From JBGQAS01 sp964498605 (GTDB taxonomy: Bacteria > Chloroflexota > Anaerolineae > Anaerolineales > Anaerolineaceae), in assembly GCA_964498605.1 (NCBI GenBank), contig CAZCHK010000020.1:1-33683 (forward strand): DNA of 33,683 nucleotides, in the 5' to 3' direction. This document shows positions 23,501 through 31,762 of this stretch, one piece after another. The notes under the pieces are model-generated. The model made no database searches, was not told the DNA's origin, and saw nothing but the letters and a program-made list of their open reading frames with translations. Each line of letters starts with the position of its first letter. Position 1 is the stretch's first letter. A program made the translations under genes and the position numbers.

Positions 23501-24798
23501 TTCGCATCGAGGAACTGATGACTCTGTACGAAAACAACTTCAAGCACCTGTCCCCGGTCTGGACACACGGCACGACCATTGTGGTGGACCACGCCCAAGG
23601 CGCGGTCGTGTATGACCAGAACGGCGAATCCTACCTGGATTTCACCTGCGGCATCGGCGTGACCAACACCGGTCACTGCCATCCAAAAGTTGTCGAGGCC
23701 ATCCGCGCGCAGGCGGGCAGTATCCTGCACGCGCAGGCCAACATCCTGACCCATAAGCCCATGCTGGAACTGGTGGAGGAACTGCGCGGAATCGTACCGC
23801 CCCAGATCGATGGCTTCTTTTTCAGCAATTCGGGCGCGGAAGCCGTGGAAGGCGCGGTTAAACTGGCCAGGCACGCCACGGGGCGTTCCAACATCATCGT
23901 TTTCCAGGGCAGCTTCCACGGGCGCACGCAGGCTACCATGGCCATGACGACCTCCAAGACCGTCTACCGCGCCGGTTACCAGCCGTTGCCGGGAGGGATC
24001 TTCGTCGCCCCCTACCCGTACGCTTTTCGCTACGATTGGGACGCCGAGACGACCAGCCGGTGGTGCCTGAACGAACTGGAAACGCTGCTGCTTTCCCAGA
24101 CCGCACCGCAGGAGACCGCCGCGGTCCTGATTGAGCCGGTTCTGGGAGAGGGCGGGTACGTTGTGCCCCCGTCCAGCTTCCTGCAAGGCCTGCGCAAGCT
24201 GTGCGACCGGCACGGCATCCTGCTCATCGCCGACGAGATCCAGTCCGGATTCGGGCGCACCGGGAAGTGGTTCGCCTTTGAGCATTTCGATATCGTTCCC
24301 GACATCATCACCGTCGCCAAGGGGATCGCCTCCGGAATGCCGCTTTCGGGGGTATTCAGCCACCTTGACCTGATGAAGAGATGGATCCCCGGCTCGCACG
24401 GCGGGACCTACGGCGGGAACGCGGTGGCCTGCGCCGCCGGCGTGGCCACCATCCGGGCCATCCGGGACGAGGGGATGCTGGAGAACTGCCGTGAGCGCGG
24501 CAGCCAGCTGATGAGCGGGCTGCGCCACCTCCAGGAAGAGCACCCGGGGATCGGCGACGTGCGCGGCCTGGGCTTGATGATCGCAACAGAGATGCGCTCT
24601 CGAGACGGCAAACCGGACAAACCTTCCGCCAAGGCGCTGGTACAGGCCTGCCTGGAGCGCAAATTACTGCTGCTCTCCTGCGGGACCTTCGACAATGTCA
24701 TCCGCTGGATCCCGCCCCTGCTGGTCAGCAGGGAGCAGGTCGATCAGGCGCTGAACATCTTTGCCGAAGCCCTGGCAACCACATCAGGAGAAAAATAA
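23497..24798 (+). CDS. class III PLP aminotransferase (GABA/ornithine/diamine type)
   Basis: The start at ATG 23497 overlaps the oxidoreductase stop as ATGA; ATG 23518 with GAGGA upstream is an alternative, and the in-frame ATG at 23416 lies inside the previous gene. The 433-residue fold-type-I enzyme shows the class III signature: FFSNSGAEAVEGAVKLAR (~108-125), SFHGRT (~139-144), IADEIQSGFGRTG with D246, and ITVAKGIASGMPLSG with PLP lysine K275. HGGTYGGNAVACAA follows. The family transfers omega-amino groups (GABA, ornithine, putrescine, beta-alanine) to 2-oxoglutarate or pyruvate, giving an aldehyde; some members are amino acid racemases. Flanking by two aldehyde oxidoreductases strongly suggests aldehyde production. 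The exact substrate is open. Confidence 0.93.
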   Translation: MIRIEELMTLYENNFKHLSPVWTHGTTIVVDHAQGAVVYDQNGESYLDFTCGIGVTNTGHCHPKVVEAIRAQAGSILHAQANILTHKPMLELVEELRGIVPPQIDGFFFSNSGAEAVEGAVKLARHATGRSNIIVFQGSFHGRTQATMAMTTSKTVYRAGYQPLPGGIFVAPYPYAFRYDWDAETTSRWCLNELETLLLSQTAPQETAAVLIEPVLGEGGYVVPPSSFLQGLRKLCDRHGILLIADEIQSGFGRTGKWFAFEHFDIVPDIITVAKGIASGMPLSGVFSHLDLMKRWIPGSHGGTYGGNAVACAAGVATIRAIRDEGMLENCRERGSQLMSGLRHLQEEHPGIGDVRGLGLMIATEMRSRDGKPDKPSAKALVQACLERKLLLLSCGTFDNVIRWIPPLLVSREQVDQALNIFAEALATTSGEK

Positions 24799-26504
24799 TG
24801 AACAAGATTTGGCGCGTCAACACCCGCACCAGGATGTTCCATTGGGAAGATGTGCCGGAGGAATGGGAGCGTCTGGGCGGCCGGGGACTGACCGCAGCCA
24901 TTCTTTTGAGGGAAGTTCCCGCAACCTGCGCGCCTGAAGGCACTGAGAACAAGCTCGTCTTCGCCCCCGGCCTGCTGGTGGGGCACATGCTCACCAGCTG
25001 CGACAGGCTCTCCATCGGTGGCAAAAGCCCGCTGACTGGCGGGATCAAGGAATCCAATGCGGGCGGCACGACCGGCATGGCGCTGGCGCTGCTGGGCATC
25101 AAGGCGCTGATCCTGGAAGACGCCCCCGAGACCGACGACTGGCAGGTCATCGTAGTAAGCAAGGACGACCTGCGCTTTGAACCAGCCGTCAGCCTGGTCG
25201 GATTGGGCTGCTACGAAACCTCCCGCGCACTGCTGGAGAAGTTCGGCCCAAAAGTGGCTGTTTCGATCATCGGCCCGGGCGGCGAAATGCAGCTGCACGC
25301 CTCCGGGATCACCAACGTGGACAAGGACCGTGTCCCTTCGCGCATCAACGCCCGCGGAGGTCTGGGTGCCGTGATGGGGTCCAAGAAGATCAAGGCCATC
25401 GTTTGGGACACCACCGGCTGCGAAAAACCCACCCTCGCGGATCCGGCTGCCTACCGCGCCGCGCAGAAACTGCTCAACCAGTCCGTGCTGGCGCAGCCGC
25501 AAACTAAAGCCTATCACGACCTGGGCACAGCCGGAAACACCAGCGTGATCAATTTCATGGGCGCGCTGCCCACGCGCGGGTTTTCAAGCGGCCAGTTTGA
25601 AGGCGCCGAGAAGCTGTCCGGGGAGCACCTGATCGAAACGATACACCAGCGCGGCGGCGAGGGAAAATCCTGGCACGCCTGCATGCCCGGCTGCGTCATC
25701 CTCAGTTCCAATGTCTTGGCGGACACGTGCGGCAGAACCATCGTCGCGCCGATTGAATACGAGACCATCGGACTAATGGGCTCCAACCTGGGCATCGATG
25801 ACCTGGATACTGTCGCGCGGCTCAACTGGCAGGTGAACGACATTGGCATCGACAGCATTGAAATCGGTGCCGCGATCGGAGTGGCCGGCAGAGCTGGCGT
25901 CTTCCGCTGGGGGGATGGATCCCAGGCGATAGCACTAGTAAACGAGATCCGCCGCGGCACGCCGCTGGGGCGCATCCTTGGAGGCGGGGCCGGTTTTACC
26001 GGCAAGATGCTGGGCGTGGAACAGGTGCCCGTGGTCAAGAACCAGGCTTCTGCCGCGTACGATGGACGCGCCGTCAAAGGCACAGGCGTGACCTACGCCA
26101 CTTCCCCCCAGGGGGCGGATCACACCTGCGGGGTGACCTTCCGCGCCAAGATGGACCACCTCTCACCCGCCGGGCAGGTGGAAGCCTCGCGCAGGGCTCA
26201 GATCAACATGGCCGGATATGACACGCTTGGCGCGTGCATCTTCGCCGGTTTCGGCTTCGGTGCCGCCCCCGAGCTGGTGCCGGCGCTGATCAAAGCCCAG
26301 TACGGCTGGGACGTGCCGGCGGACTTCCTGCAGGCGCTGGGCAAAAAGACGTTGAGTACAGAGCGTGAATTCAACCGCCAGGCAGGATTCACCACCGCGG
26401 ATGACCGCATGCCGCGCTGGATGTGCCAAGAGCCTCTCCCGCCGCATAACACGGTTTTCGATGTCCCGGAAGAGGAGCTGGACATTCTCTTCGACTGGGA
26501 GTGA
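24798..26504 (+). CDS. second aldehyde:ferredoxin oxidoreductase paralogue, one cluster Cys replaced
   Basis: The gene starts in a TAATG overlap with the aminotransferase and encodes 568 residues, shorter than the first oxidoreductase mainly at the C-terminus. The AOR layout is clear: LSIGGKSPLTGGIKESNAGG (~71-90) for pterin binding, SRINARGGLGAVMGSKKIKAI (~181-201), IEYETIG (~319-325) and GADHTCG (~439-445). The cluster motif reads WHACMPGC instead of CHACXXGC: C295, C299 and C480 remain, but the first ligand is W292. The codon is TGG where TGC or TGT would restore Cys, so a sequencing error or a point change cannot be excluded. If real, the cluster may be [3Fe-4S] or use another ligand. Sequence divergence from the first paralogue suggests a different aldehyde or a partner role. 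Confidence 0.9.
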   Translation: MNKIWRVNTRTRMFHWEDVPEEWERLGGRGLTAAILLREVPATCAPEGTENKLVFAPGLLVGHMLTSCDRLSIGGKSPLTGGIKESNAGGTTGMALALLGIKALILEDAPETDDWQVIVVSKDDLRFEPAVSLVGLGCYETSRALLEKFGPKVAVSIIGPGGEMQLHASGITNVDKDRVPSRINARGGLGAVMGSKKIKAIVWDTTGCEKPTLADPAAYRAAQKLLNQSVLAQPQTKAYHDLGTAGNTSVINFMGALPTRGFSSGQFEGAEKLSGEHLIETIHQRGGEGKSWHACMPGCVILSSNVLADTCGRTIVAPIEYETIGLMGSNLGIDDLDTVARLNWQVNDIGIDSIEIGAAIGVAGRAGVFRWGDGSQAIALVNEIRRGTPLGRILGGGAGFTGKMLGVEQVPVVKNQASAAYDGRAVKGTGVTYATSPQGADHTCGVTFRAKMDHLSPAGQVEASRRAQINMAGYDTLGACIFAGFGFGAAPELVPALIKAQYGWDVPADFLQALGKKTLSTEREFNRQAGFTTADDRMPRWMCQEPLPPHNTVFDVPEEELDILFDWE

Positions 26505-26521
26505 TTGGGAGTTATGATAAA

Positions 26522-26545
26522 AAGAACCCGGGTGACCGGGTTCTT
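26522..26545. terminator. bidirectional terminator at the end of the oxidoreductase cassette
   Basis: AAGAACCCGG and CCGGGTTCTT form a perfect 10-bp stem with a GTGA loop between convergent genes. On the minus strand the stem is followed by TTTTATC, so it is strong for the leftward acetyltransferase and reasonable for the rightward cassette. Confidence 0.8.
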
Positions 26546-26551
26546 GATTGT

Positions 26552-27676
26552 TCAGCTCAAATGCTTGATGAAGATCCTGCGCCGCTTGTGATGGCGCGGG
26601 GAGAAGAACTTCCACTGCCCCATGACCATGGCGTTCGTCTCCAGGTTGGGGTTGGATTCCGCCTTGCGGATGCCCATTTTCACGTACATGCGGTGCAGGT
26701 GGTCCATCATGATGGCGTTGACGCCCCTGCCCTTGTACTCTGGTTTGACCGCCACCAGGTACAGGTCGGCCCGGTCGGTCTTCCGGAGCGCTTTCAGCAG
26801 GTGAATGAAGCCGAACGGGAACAACCTCCCGCGGCATTTCTGCAGTGCGCGCGAGAGCGTGGGCATGGTGATGCCGAAACCCACCACATCGTCATTTTCA
26901 TTCACGACGATCGGCACGTACTCCGGTTTGATGAATCCAAAATACTGCTCTTTGTATGCCTGTACCTGTCTTGGGGTAAGTGGTACCGTTCCATACAGGT
27001 GCGCGTAACCCACATCCAGCAGGGCGAAGATTTTGGTCACGTAGGGCAGCAGGTCTTTCTTGTTTTTGGCCTGCAGAAGATGCAGATTGTAGCGCCGCTT
27101 GGCTGTCTCAGCCACCCTGGTGATCATGGGATCCACTTTGTCTGGAACGGAGAGCTCGAACTCCATCCAATCGATGTCTTTCGCGTACCCCATGGCCTGC
27201 ATGTGCCGTGGGTAGTATGCGTGGTTGTAGTATGTCGCCAGTGTGCCCACCTCGTCGAAACCCTCCACCAGCATGCCTTCGCGGTCCATGTCCGTGAAGC
27301 CCAGCGGGCCGTGCACAGCGCTGAGATGCTGCTGCCTAGCCCAGGCTTCCACCTGGTCCATCAGCGCGCGGGACACCTCCTGATCGTCAATGAAGTCAAA
27401 AGCGGTGAAGCGCATGTAGGGTTGGTTCCACTTTTCGGCGTGCAGTCGGTTGATGATCCCGCCGATGCGTCCCACGACTTTGCCGTCTCGATATGCCAAC
27501 CAGTAGCGCGCCTCGCAGTGCTCGAACGCCGCGTTCTTGTCCCAGCGGTACGTGTTCATGTCGTCAAAGATCAGCGCGGGAACATAAAACAGGCTGTCTT
27601 GGTAGAGATGGTTGGGAAAATCCACGAACCTGCGCAGATCTCGCCTGTTGGTCACTTCTTTTATCTGGACGGGCAT
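26552..27676 (-). CDS. YghO-like GNAT-fold protein
   Basis: The start at ATG 27676 has AGAGG upstream and gives 374 residues. A longer in-frame start at 27757 adds 27 residues that look like untranslated leader and is rejected. The N-terminus reads QIKEVTNRRDLRRFVDFPNHLYQDSLFYVPALIFDD, followed by VVGRIGGIINRLHAEKW, GPLGFTDMDREGMLVEGFD and PLTPRQVQAYKEQYFGFIKPEYVPIVVNENDDVVGFGI. This matches the widespread family of about 370 residues typified by E. coli YghO, annotated as N-acetyltransferase or GNAT-fold. The C-terminal LYLVAVKPEYKGRGVNAIM holds the acetyl-CoA-type loop. The substrate is unknown; relatives often occur near lipid or surface-polymer genes. Cytoplasmic. Confidence 0.8.
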   Translation of the reverse strand: MPVQIKEVTNRRDLRRFVDFPNHLYQDSLFYVPALIFDDMNTYRWDKNAAFEHCEARYWLAYRDGKVVGRIGGIINRLHAEKWNQPYMRFTAFDFIDDQEVSRALMDQVEAWARQQHLSAVHGPLGFTDMDREGMLVEGFDEVGTLATYYNHAYYPRHMQAMGYAKDIDWMEFELSVPDKVDPMITRVAETAKRRYNLHLLQAKNKKDLLPYVTKIFALLDVGYAHLYGTVPLTPRQVQAYKEQYFGFIKPEYVPIVVNENDDVVGFGITMPTLSRALQKCRGRLFPFGFIHLLKALRKTDRADLYLVAVKPEYKGRGVNAIMMDHLHRMYVKMGIRKAESNPNLETNAMVMGQWKFFSPRHHKRRRIFIKHLS

Positions 27677-27836
27677 TGAAACCTCTCTCACGATAGAAAT
27701 TTGCCGGTATCGGTATTGTGCATTGAAATAGTACATGATTTTAACACCGAAACTCATCCTGCGTGTCGTGCCATGAGGTTAATCTTTTTCTCATGATTGT
27801 GTATCATAATGCTGCAGGAAACACGATGGAGGTGTC

Positions 27837-28730
27837 ATGAGTCAAGAGGTTGGCTTCGTTACGATGGTCCGCACGCCGCTTGAAAAGCGCCATGCGGCGC
27901 TGTTCATTGCGAGTCTGCGCGCTTTTGGCGGGTCGCTTGCGCGTTCTCCTGTCCGCGTGTACGAATTTCAAACGGTTGGACAGCCGTGCGCCGATCTTGC
28001 CAGTGACGGCGTGGAAGTGCTCCCGCTTGAGGTCCCCCCACCCATCAGCCATTACCTGTTCGCGGACAAAGTGAGCGCATGCGCCTCAGCGGAACAGTCC
28101 TGGCAAAGGCAGGTCAGCTCAATGGCCTGGGTTAACCCAGAGAGCCTGGTCGTTCAGCCGCCCGAACTGTTCAAGCTTACGCCGCCCTTCCACGCCGCGT
28201 TCCGTCCCGTTCATATTCGCAATATTGGTTCCCTGACCAGGGGGCCACTGGATGACTACTGGCGCAGGATTTACAAAAGGACAGGGCTGTCAGGAGCGGA
28301 TCATCCGGCGCTGGAGTCCTTCGTCGACCAGCAGCTGATCCGCCCGTACTACAACACGCACGCCTTCGCGCTGGATCCCTCGCTGGGCATCTGCCGGGAC
28401 TGGCTGGCCCTTTTCACGGACCTGGTCCAGGACAAAACCTTTCAGGAGCATGCCTGCGCAGATGACCCGCACAGGATCTTTCTGCACCAGGCGGCGCTGA
28501 GCGCCCTGCTGACTCGTTTGCTGGACGTGTGCACCATCCGCCTGCTGCCTCCGTCCTACAGCTACCCCTGGCACCTGCATGCCAGGGTACCAGCCGATCG
28601 AAAGGCGCTTCTTCTAGACGATCTGGTCCTGCCGGTGTACGAGGACTACCTGCCGTTGGATGCCGCGGATAGTAATTTCCTTCCCGCCAGTGAATTTTTC
28701 CACACATGGCTTGATGACCACACAGTTTGA
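27837..28730 (+). CDS. conserved-type protein, possibly glycosyltransferase-like
   Basis: This 297-residue protein starts at ATG 27837 with GGAGGT 5 bases upstream and good coding character. I do not recognise it. It begins with a beta-strand/helix unit (GFVTMVRTPLEKRHAALFIASLRAFGG) and a second strand VRVYEF. It then has SMAWVNPESLVVQPPELFKL, AAFRPVHIRNIGS and PYYNTHAFALDPSLGICRDWL. A late segment, HRIFLHQAALSALLTRLL, leads to PPSYSYPWHLH. The order of strands, the acceptor-like PYYNTHAFAL and the late helix with His resemble GT-A-fold glycosyltransferases, but no DXD motif is evident, so the idea is tentative. It has no membrane helix or signal. It is a single-gene unit with a strong terminator directly after its stop. 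Confidence 0.65.
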   Translation: MSQEVGFVTMVRTPLEKRHAALFIASLRAFGGSLARSPVRVYEFQTVGQPCADLASDGVEVLPLEVPPPISHYLFADKVSACASAEQSWQRQVSSMAWVNPESLVVQPPELFKLTPPFHAAFRPVHIRNIGSLTRGPLDDYWRRIYKRTGLSGADHPALESFVDQQLIRPYYNTHAFALDPSLGICRDWLALFTDLVQDKTFQEHACADDPHRIFLHQAALSALLTRLLDVCTIRLLPPSYSYPWHLHARVPADRKALLLDDLVLPVYEDYLPLDAADSNFLPASEFFHTWLDDHTV

Positions 28731-28763
28731 ACAAAAACCCGGCTTATACAGCCGGGTTTTTGT
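28731..28763. terminator. strong bidirectional terminator
   Basis: ACAAAAACCCGGCT and AGCCGGGTTTTTGT form a 14-bp perfect stem with a TATAC loop. The arms begin immediately after the stop at 28730 and end 3 bases before the leftward PEP carboxykinase stop. The A/T-rich outer stem supplies a U-tract in both directions. Confidence 0.9.
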
Positions 28764-28766
28764 TTG

Positions 28767-30069
28767 TTAGATTTTTGGTCCCGCTTTGACAACCTCGGGG
28801 ATTACCTGCTCAACATACTGCGCGAAGTTCTTGATAAAGAGGTCCGCCAGTTCTCGAGCCTGTTTCTCGTAGGCAGTCTTGTCCGCCCAGGTTTCCACCG
28901 GGTTGAGCACTTCGCTGGGCACATCCGGGCAGGAGGTGGGGATTGGCAGCCCAAAGTACGGGTCGGTGATAGTGGGTACCTTCTCCAATGCGCCGGTGAG
29001 GGCAGCGCGGATGATGGCGCGCGTGTAGGGCAGCTCGAAGCGGTGCCCCACACCGTACGGTCCGCCCGTCCAGCCCGTGTTGACCAGCCAGACCTGCGAT
29101 TTGTGTTCGGCGATGCGCTTGCCCAGCAGCTCCGCGTAGACCCCTGGCTTGAGCGCCAGGAAAGGTGCCGCGAAACAGGTGGAGAAAGTAGCTTCCGGTG
29201 CCACGATACCGCGTTCCGTGCCTGCCAGCTTGGAGGTGTAACCGGACAGGAAGTAGTACATGGCCTGCTCGGGGGTCAGCTTGGCGATGGGAGGTAGCAC
29301 GCCGAAGGCGTCCGCAGTCAGGAAAAAGACATTGTGGGGGTGCCCGCCGCGTCCCGAGGGAACGAAGCCGGGGATGAATTCAATCGGATAGGCGCCGCGC
29401 GTGTTTTCGGTGTACCTGGAAGAGTCAAAGTCGCACACCCGCGTGATCGGGTCAAAATCGACATTTTCCAACACGGTGCCGAAGTTCTTGCAGGCTGCCG
29501 AAATGAGCGGTTCGTACTTGGGATTCAACTTGATGGTTTTGGCATAGCAGCCGCCCTCAAAGTTGAACACGCCGTCGTCACCCCAGCCGTGTTCGTCGTC
29601 ACCGATGAGCCCGCGTTCCGGGTCGGAAGAGAGCGTGGTTTTGCCGGTGCCGGACAGGCCGAAGAAAAGGGCAGTGTCGCCATCTTTACCAAGATTGGCC
29701 GAGCAGTGCATCGGGAAGACATCCTTGTGCGGCATGAGATAATTCATGACGGTGAAAATTGACTTCTTCACCTCACCGGCGTACCCGCTGCCACCAATGA
29801 GCACAACACGTTTGGTCACATCCAGGACGATAAAAGCCTCCGAGTTAATGCCGTATTCCTTTGGGTCAACCNNNNNNNNNNNNNNNNNNNNNNNNNNNNN
29901 NNNNNNNNNNNNNNNNNNNNNNNNNNNNNNNNNNNNNNNNNNNNNNNNNNNNNNNNNNNNNNNNNNNNNNNACCAGTTCCGCCGGGTACAGGTTCCAATA
30001 CACGTTCTTTAGGTCGCGCAATCCGTGCACGCTGAGATCCTTCTTGCTGGGTGTGCCAAAGTTTTCCAT
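28767..30069 (-). CDS. pckA: phosphoenolpyruvate carboxykinase (ATP), interrupted by assembly gap
   Basis: The enzyme converts oxaloacetate + ATP to PEP, CO2 and ADP, reversibly. The C-terminal two-thirds are intact: YAGEVKK with substrate/metal lysines, the P-loop GLSGTGKT, LIGDDEHGW, GGCYAKTI and KLAGTERGI. The N-terminus MENFGTPSKKDLSVHGLRDL... starts at ATG 30069 behind GAGGGA. Between them lies a run of exactly 100 N (29872-29971). The two sides join E. coli-like residues ~35 and ~187, so about 150 residues (~450 bases) are missing and 100 N is only a placeholder. The flanks are also in different frames across the run, which fits an arbitrary gap length rather than a frameshift. It lies 33 bases after the carboxyltransferase gene in one operon. 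Confidence 0.95.
29872..29971. other. assembly gap of 100 N
   Basis: Exactly 100 consecutive N interrupt the PEP carboxykinase gene. This length is a common convention for a gap of unknown size. Comparison with the family length suggests that about 450 bases are absent. Confidence 0.97.
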
Positions 30070-30102
30070 GTTTTCCCTCACATTAAATTAATGGCGCTGA
30101 GT

Positions 30103-31593
30103 TTAGTTCAGGCCGTACTTCTTCTGCAAAAACGTGTCCGCGGCCTGCCCGAGCATGTGGTGCAGCAGGCGGTCCTTGTGGGTGCGTACATAAGGCAGGT
30201 CGATCGGGTCCTCCAGGATGGGGGTGAGGTAGGATGCGGCGCGGTATTTCAGCGGCTCCTCGTTCTCGCCCAGCACCTTGTGCACCACTTCCGGGTTACA
30301 TGGCGCGGGGGTGCGCCCGAACTCGCCCTTGAGGACCATGCGGAACTCGTTGGAGACAAAGCTGTACGGGTCACCGAACATGACATTGAACGCCGCCTGG
30401 GAGCCGATGATCTGGCTGGTGGGTGTCACCAGCGGCACGTAACCGGCATCTGCGCGTACCTGCGGGACGGCGGCCAGGGTTTTCTGCAGTATTTCCGGGT
30501 CGTCGCTGCCCATTTCTTTGAGCTGGTTGACCAGGTTGGTGTACATGCCACCCGGGATCTGCGATTTGAAGATCTCGTCGTCATAGGAAGGGTAACCGAG
30601 CTCAGCCAGGATATCGTGCGTGATGGGCAGTGCCTTTTCAATATTATCGTGCCCGCCCTTTTGGAGCAGCTTCAGTACTTCGCCGACCTTTTTGCGGTCC
30701 ACGTCTTTGTAATCCACCGGTCGGTAGAATTTCCCGGCATACGGAATGAACTTGGAGAGCTCCTCGAAGATCTTGAAGAGTTCCTTCTGGATCTTCAGCA
30801 CCAGGTCTTTGTCCAGCCCGTGATCCAGGCCCATCTCTTCGGCAAAGACGATCAGCACCTCGACCGGGGAGTGGCTGGCGCCTCCTGCAAAGGGGGTGAT
30901 GGCGCAGTCGATCGAGTCCACGCCCAACGCCATGCCGATGGCGCAGTTCAGCAGTGCCACGCCGGCGGTGGAGTGTGTGTGCAGCGCCACCGGGATGGTG
31001 ATGTTCTTCTTCAGCCCATCGATCAGGTCGTAGCAGTCGGTGGGATAGAGGATACCGGACATGTCCTTGATGGCCATCTGGTCGGCGCCCTGCTCCTGCA
31101 TCAGCTCGGCGTATTTCACGAAGTAATCGGTGGTGTGCACCGGGCTGGTGGTGTAGGAGAGAGCCAGCTCGGCCTTTGCCCCGTACGCCTTGGAGGCCAG
31201 CATGGCCACCTGCAGGTTGCGGAAGTCGTTGAGGGCATCGAAGATGCGCATGATGCCCACGCCGCTTTCGCAGGCCTGCTTGACGAAGGCGATGACCAGG
31301 TCATCCGGGTAGGGTTGGTAGGCGAACAGGTTCTGTCCGCGCAGGAGCGCCTGCACTTTCTGGCAGCCGCCCAGCGTGTCGCGGAATTTTTCGAGTCGGT
31401 CAAAGGGGTTTTCGTTTAAAAAGCGGATGGATGAATCCAGCGTCGCCCCGCCCCACAGCTCCATGGCATGGTAGCCGGCCTGGTCGATCATCTTGAGCAC
31501 CCGCATGGCCTGCTCGGTGGACATGCGCGTGGCAGCCAGGGACTGGTGCCCGTCGCGCAGGGTGAGGTCAGTGAAGCGAATGGTCTTGGTCAT
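30103..31593 (-). CDS. oxaloacetate decarboxylase/pyruvate carboxylase carboxyltransferase subunit, no biotin domain
   Basis: The protein has 496 residues from ATG 31593; an in-frame start at 31668 lies upstream of the likely promoter. The TIM-barrel carboxyltransferase domain shows FTDLTLRDGHQSLAATRM with metal ligand D14, AIKDMSG with the carbamylated lysine K176, and LHTHST with H205 and H207. The C-terminal half is the helical PYC/OAD domain (GGMYTNLVNQLKEMG, TPTSQIIGSQAAFNVM). It stops after KYGLN with no AMKM biotin-attachment domain, unlike full-length OadA or PycB. This corresponds to the 5S transcarboxylase architecture, in which biotin is carried by a separate protein. Together with the downstream PEP carboxykinase it controls carbon flow at pyruvate/oxaloacetate. 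The biotin carrier and carboxylase are not in the window. Confidence 0.92.
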   Translation of the reverse strand: MTKTIRFTDLTLRDGHQSLAATRMSTEQAMRVLKMIDQAGYHAMELWGGATLDSSIRFLNENPFDRLEKFRDTLGGCQKVQALLRGQNLFAYQPYPDDLVIAFVKQACESGVGIMRIFDALNDFRNLQVAMLASKAYGAKAELALSYTTSPVHTTDYFVKYAELMQEQGADQMAIKDMSGILYPTDCYDLIDGLKKNITIPVALHTHSTAGVALLNCAIGMALGVDSIDCAITPFAGGASHSPVEVLIVFAEEMGLDHGLDKDLVLKIQKELFKIFEELSKFIPYAGKFYRPVDYKDVDRKKVGEVLKLLQKGGHDNIEKALPITHDILAELGYPSYDDEIFKSQIPGGMYTNLVNQLKEMGSDDPEILQKTLAAVPQVRADAGYVPLVTPTSQIIGSQAAFNVMFGDPYSFVSNEFRMVLKGEFGRTPAPCNPEVVHKVLGENEEPLKYRAASYLTPILEDPIDLPYVRTHKDRLLHHMLGQAADTFLQKKYGLN

Positions 31594-31637
31594 AGGTTCA
31601 TTTTCCTTGTGGGTCAGATTTTTGCCCGCAACTGTTG

Positions 31638-31646
31638 ATTTTAGCA
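31638..31646 (-). promoter_or_regulatory. extended -10 promoter of the carboxyltransferase-PEPCK operon
   Basis: On the minus strand TGCTAAAAT is an extended -10 element (TG-N-TAAAAT) about 45 bases before ATG 31593. The -35 hexamer at 17 bases is poor, which is usual for extended -10 promoters. Confidence 0.4.
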
Positions 31647-31762
31647 TACTTGCGATAGTCAAAATCATGCCTTTGCAGGATGAATATCATCATTATTTTT
31701 TAAGTTAAGAATCCGCTTTTCCGTTCAATAATGTATTTATCTTTAGCAAAGGAGAGGAAAAC

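Noticed and set aside
23494..24543. Minus-strand open frame of 349 codons opposite the aminotransferase
   Set aside because: It is the complement of a strongly conserved enzyme and has no motif of its own.
26501..27679. Plus-strand open frame of 392 codons opposite the YghO-like gene
   Set aside because: Composition is His/Val/Gln-rich without domains; the minus strand encodes a recognised family and has the terminator with U-tract.
29746..30091. Short open frames running through the N run
   Set aside because: They contain unknown residues and read across an arbitrary-length gap; the real gene is PEP carboxykinase on the minus strand.
30025..31419. Plus-strand open frame of 464 codons opposite the carboxyltransferase gene
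   Set aside because: Antisense to D14, K176, H205 and H207 of a conserved enzyme; product is low-complexity His/Val/Gly.
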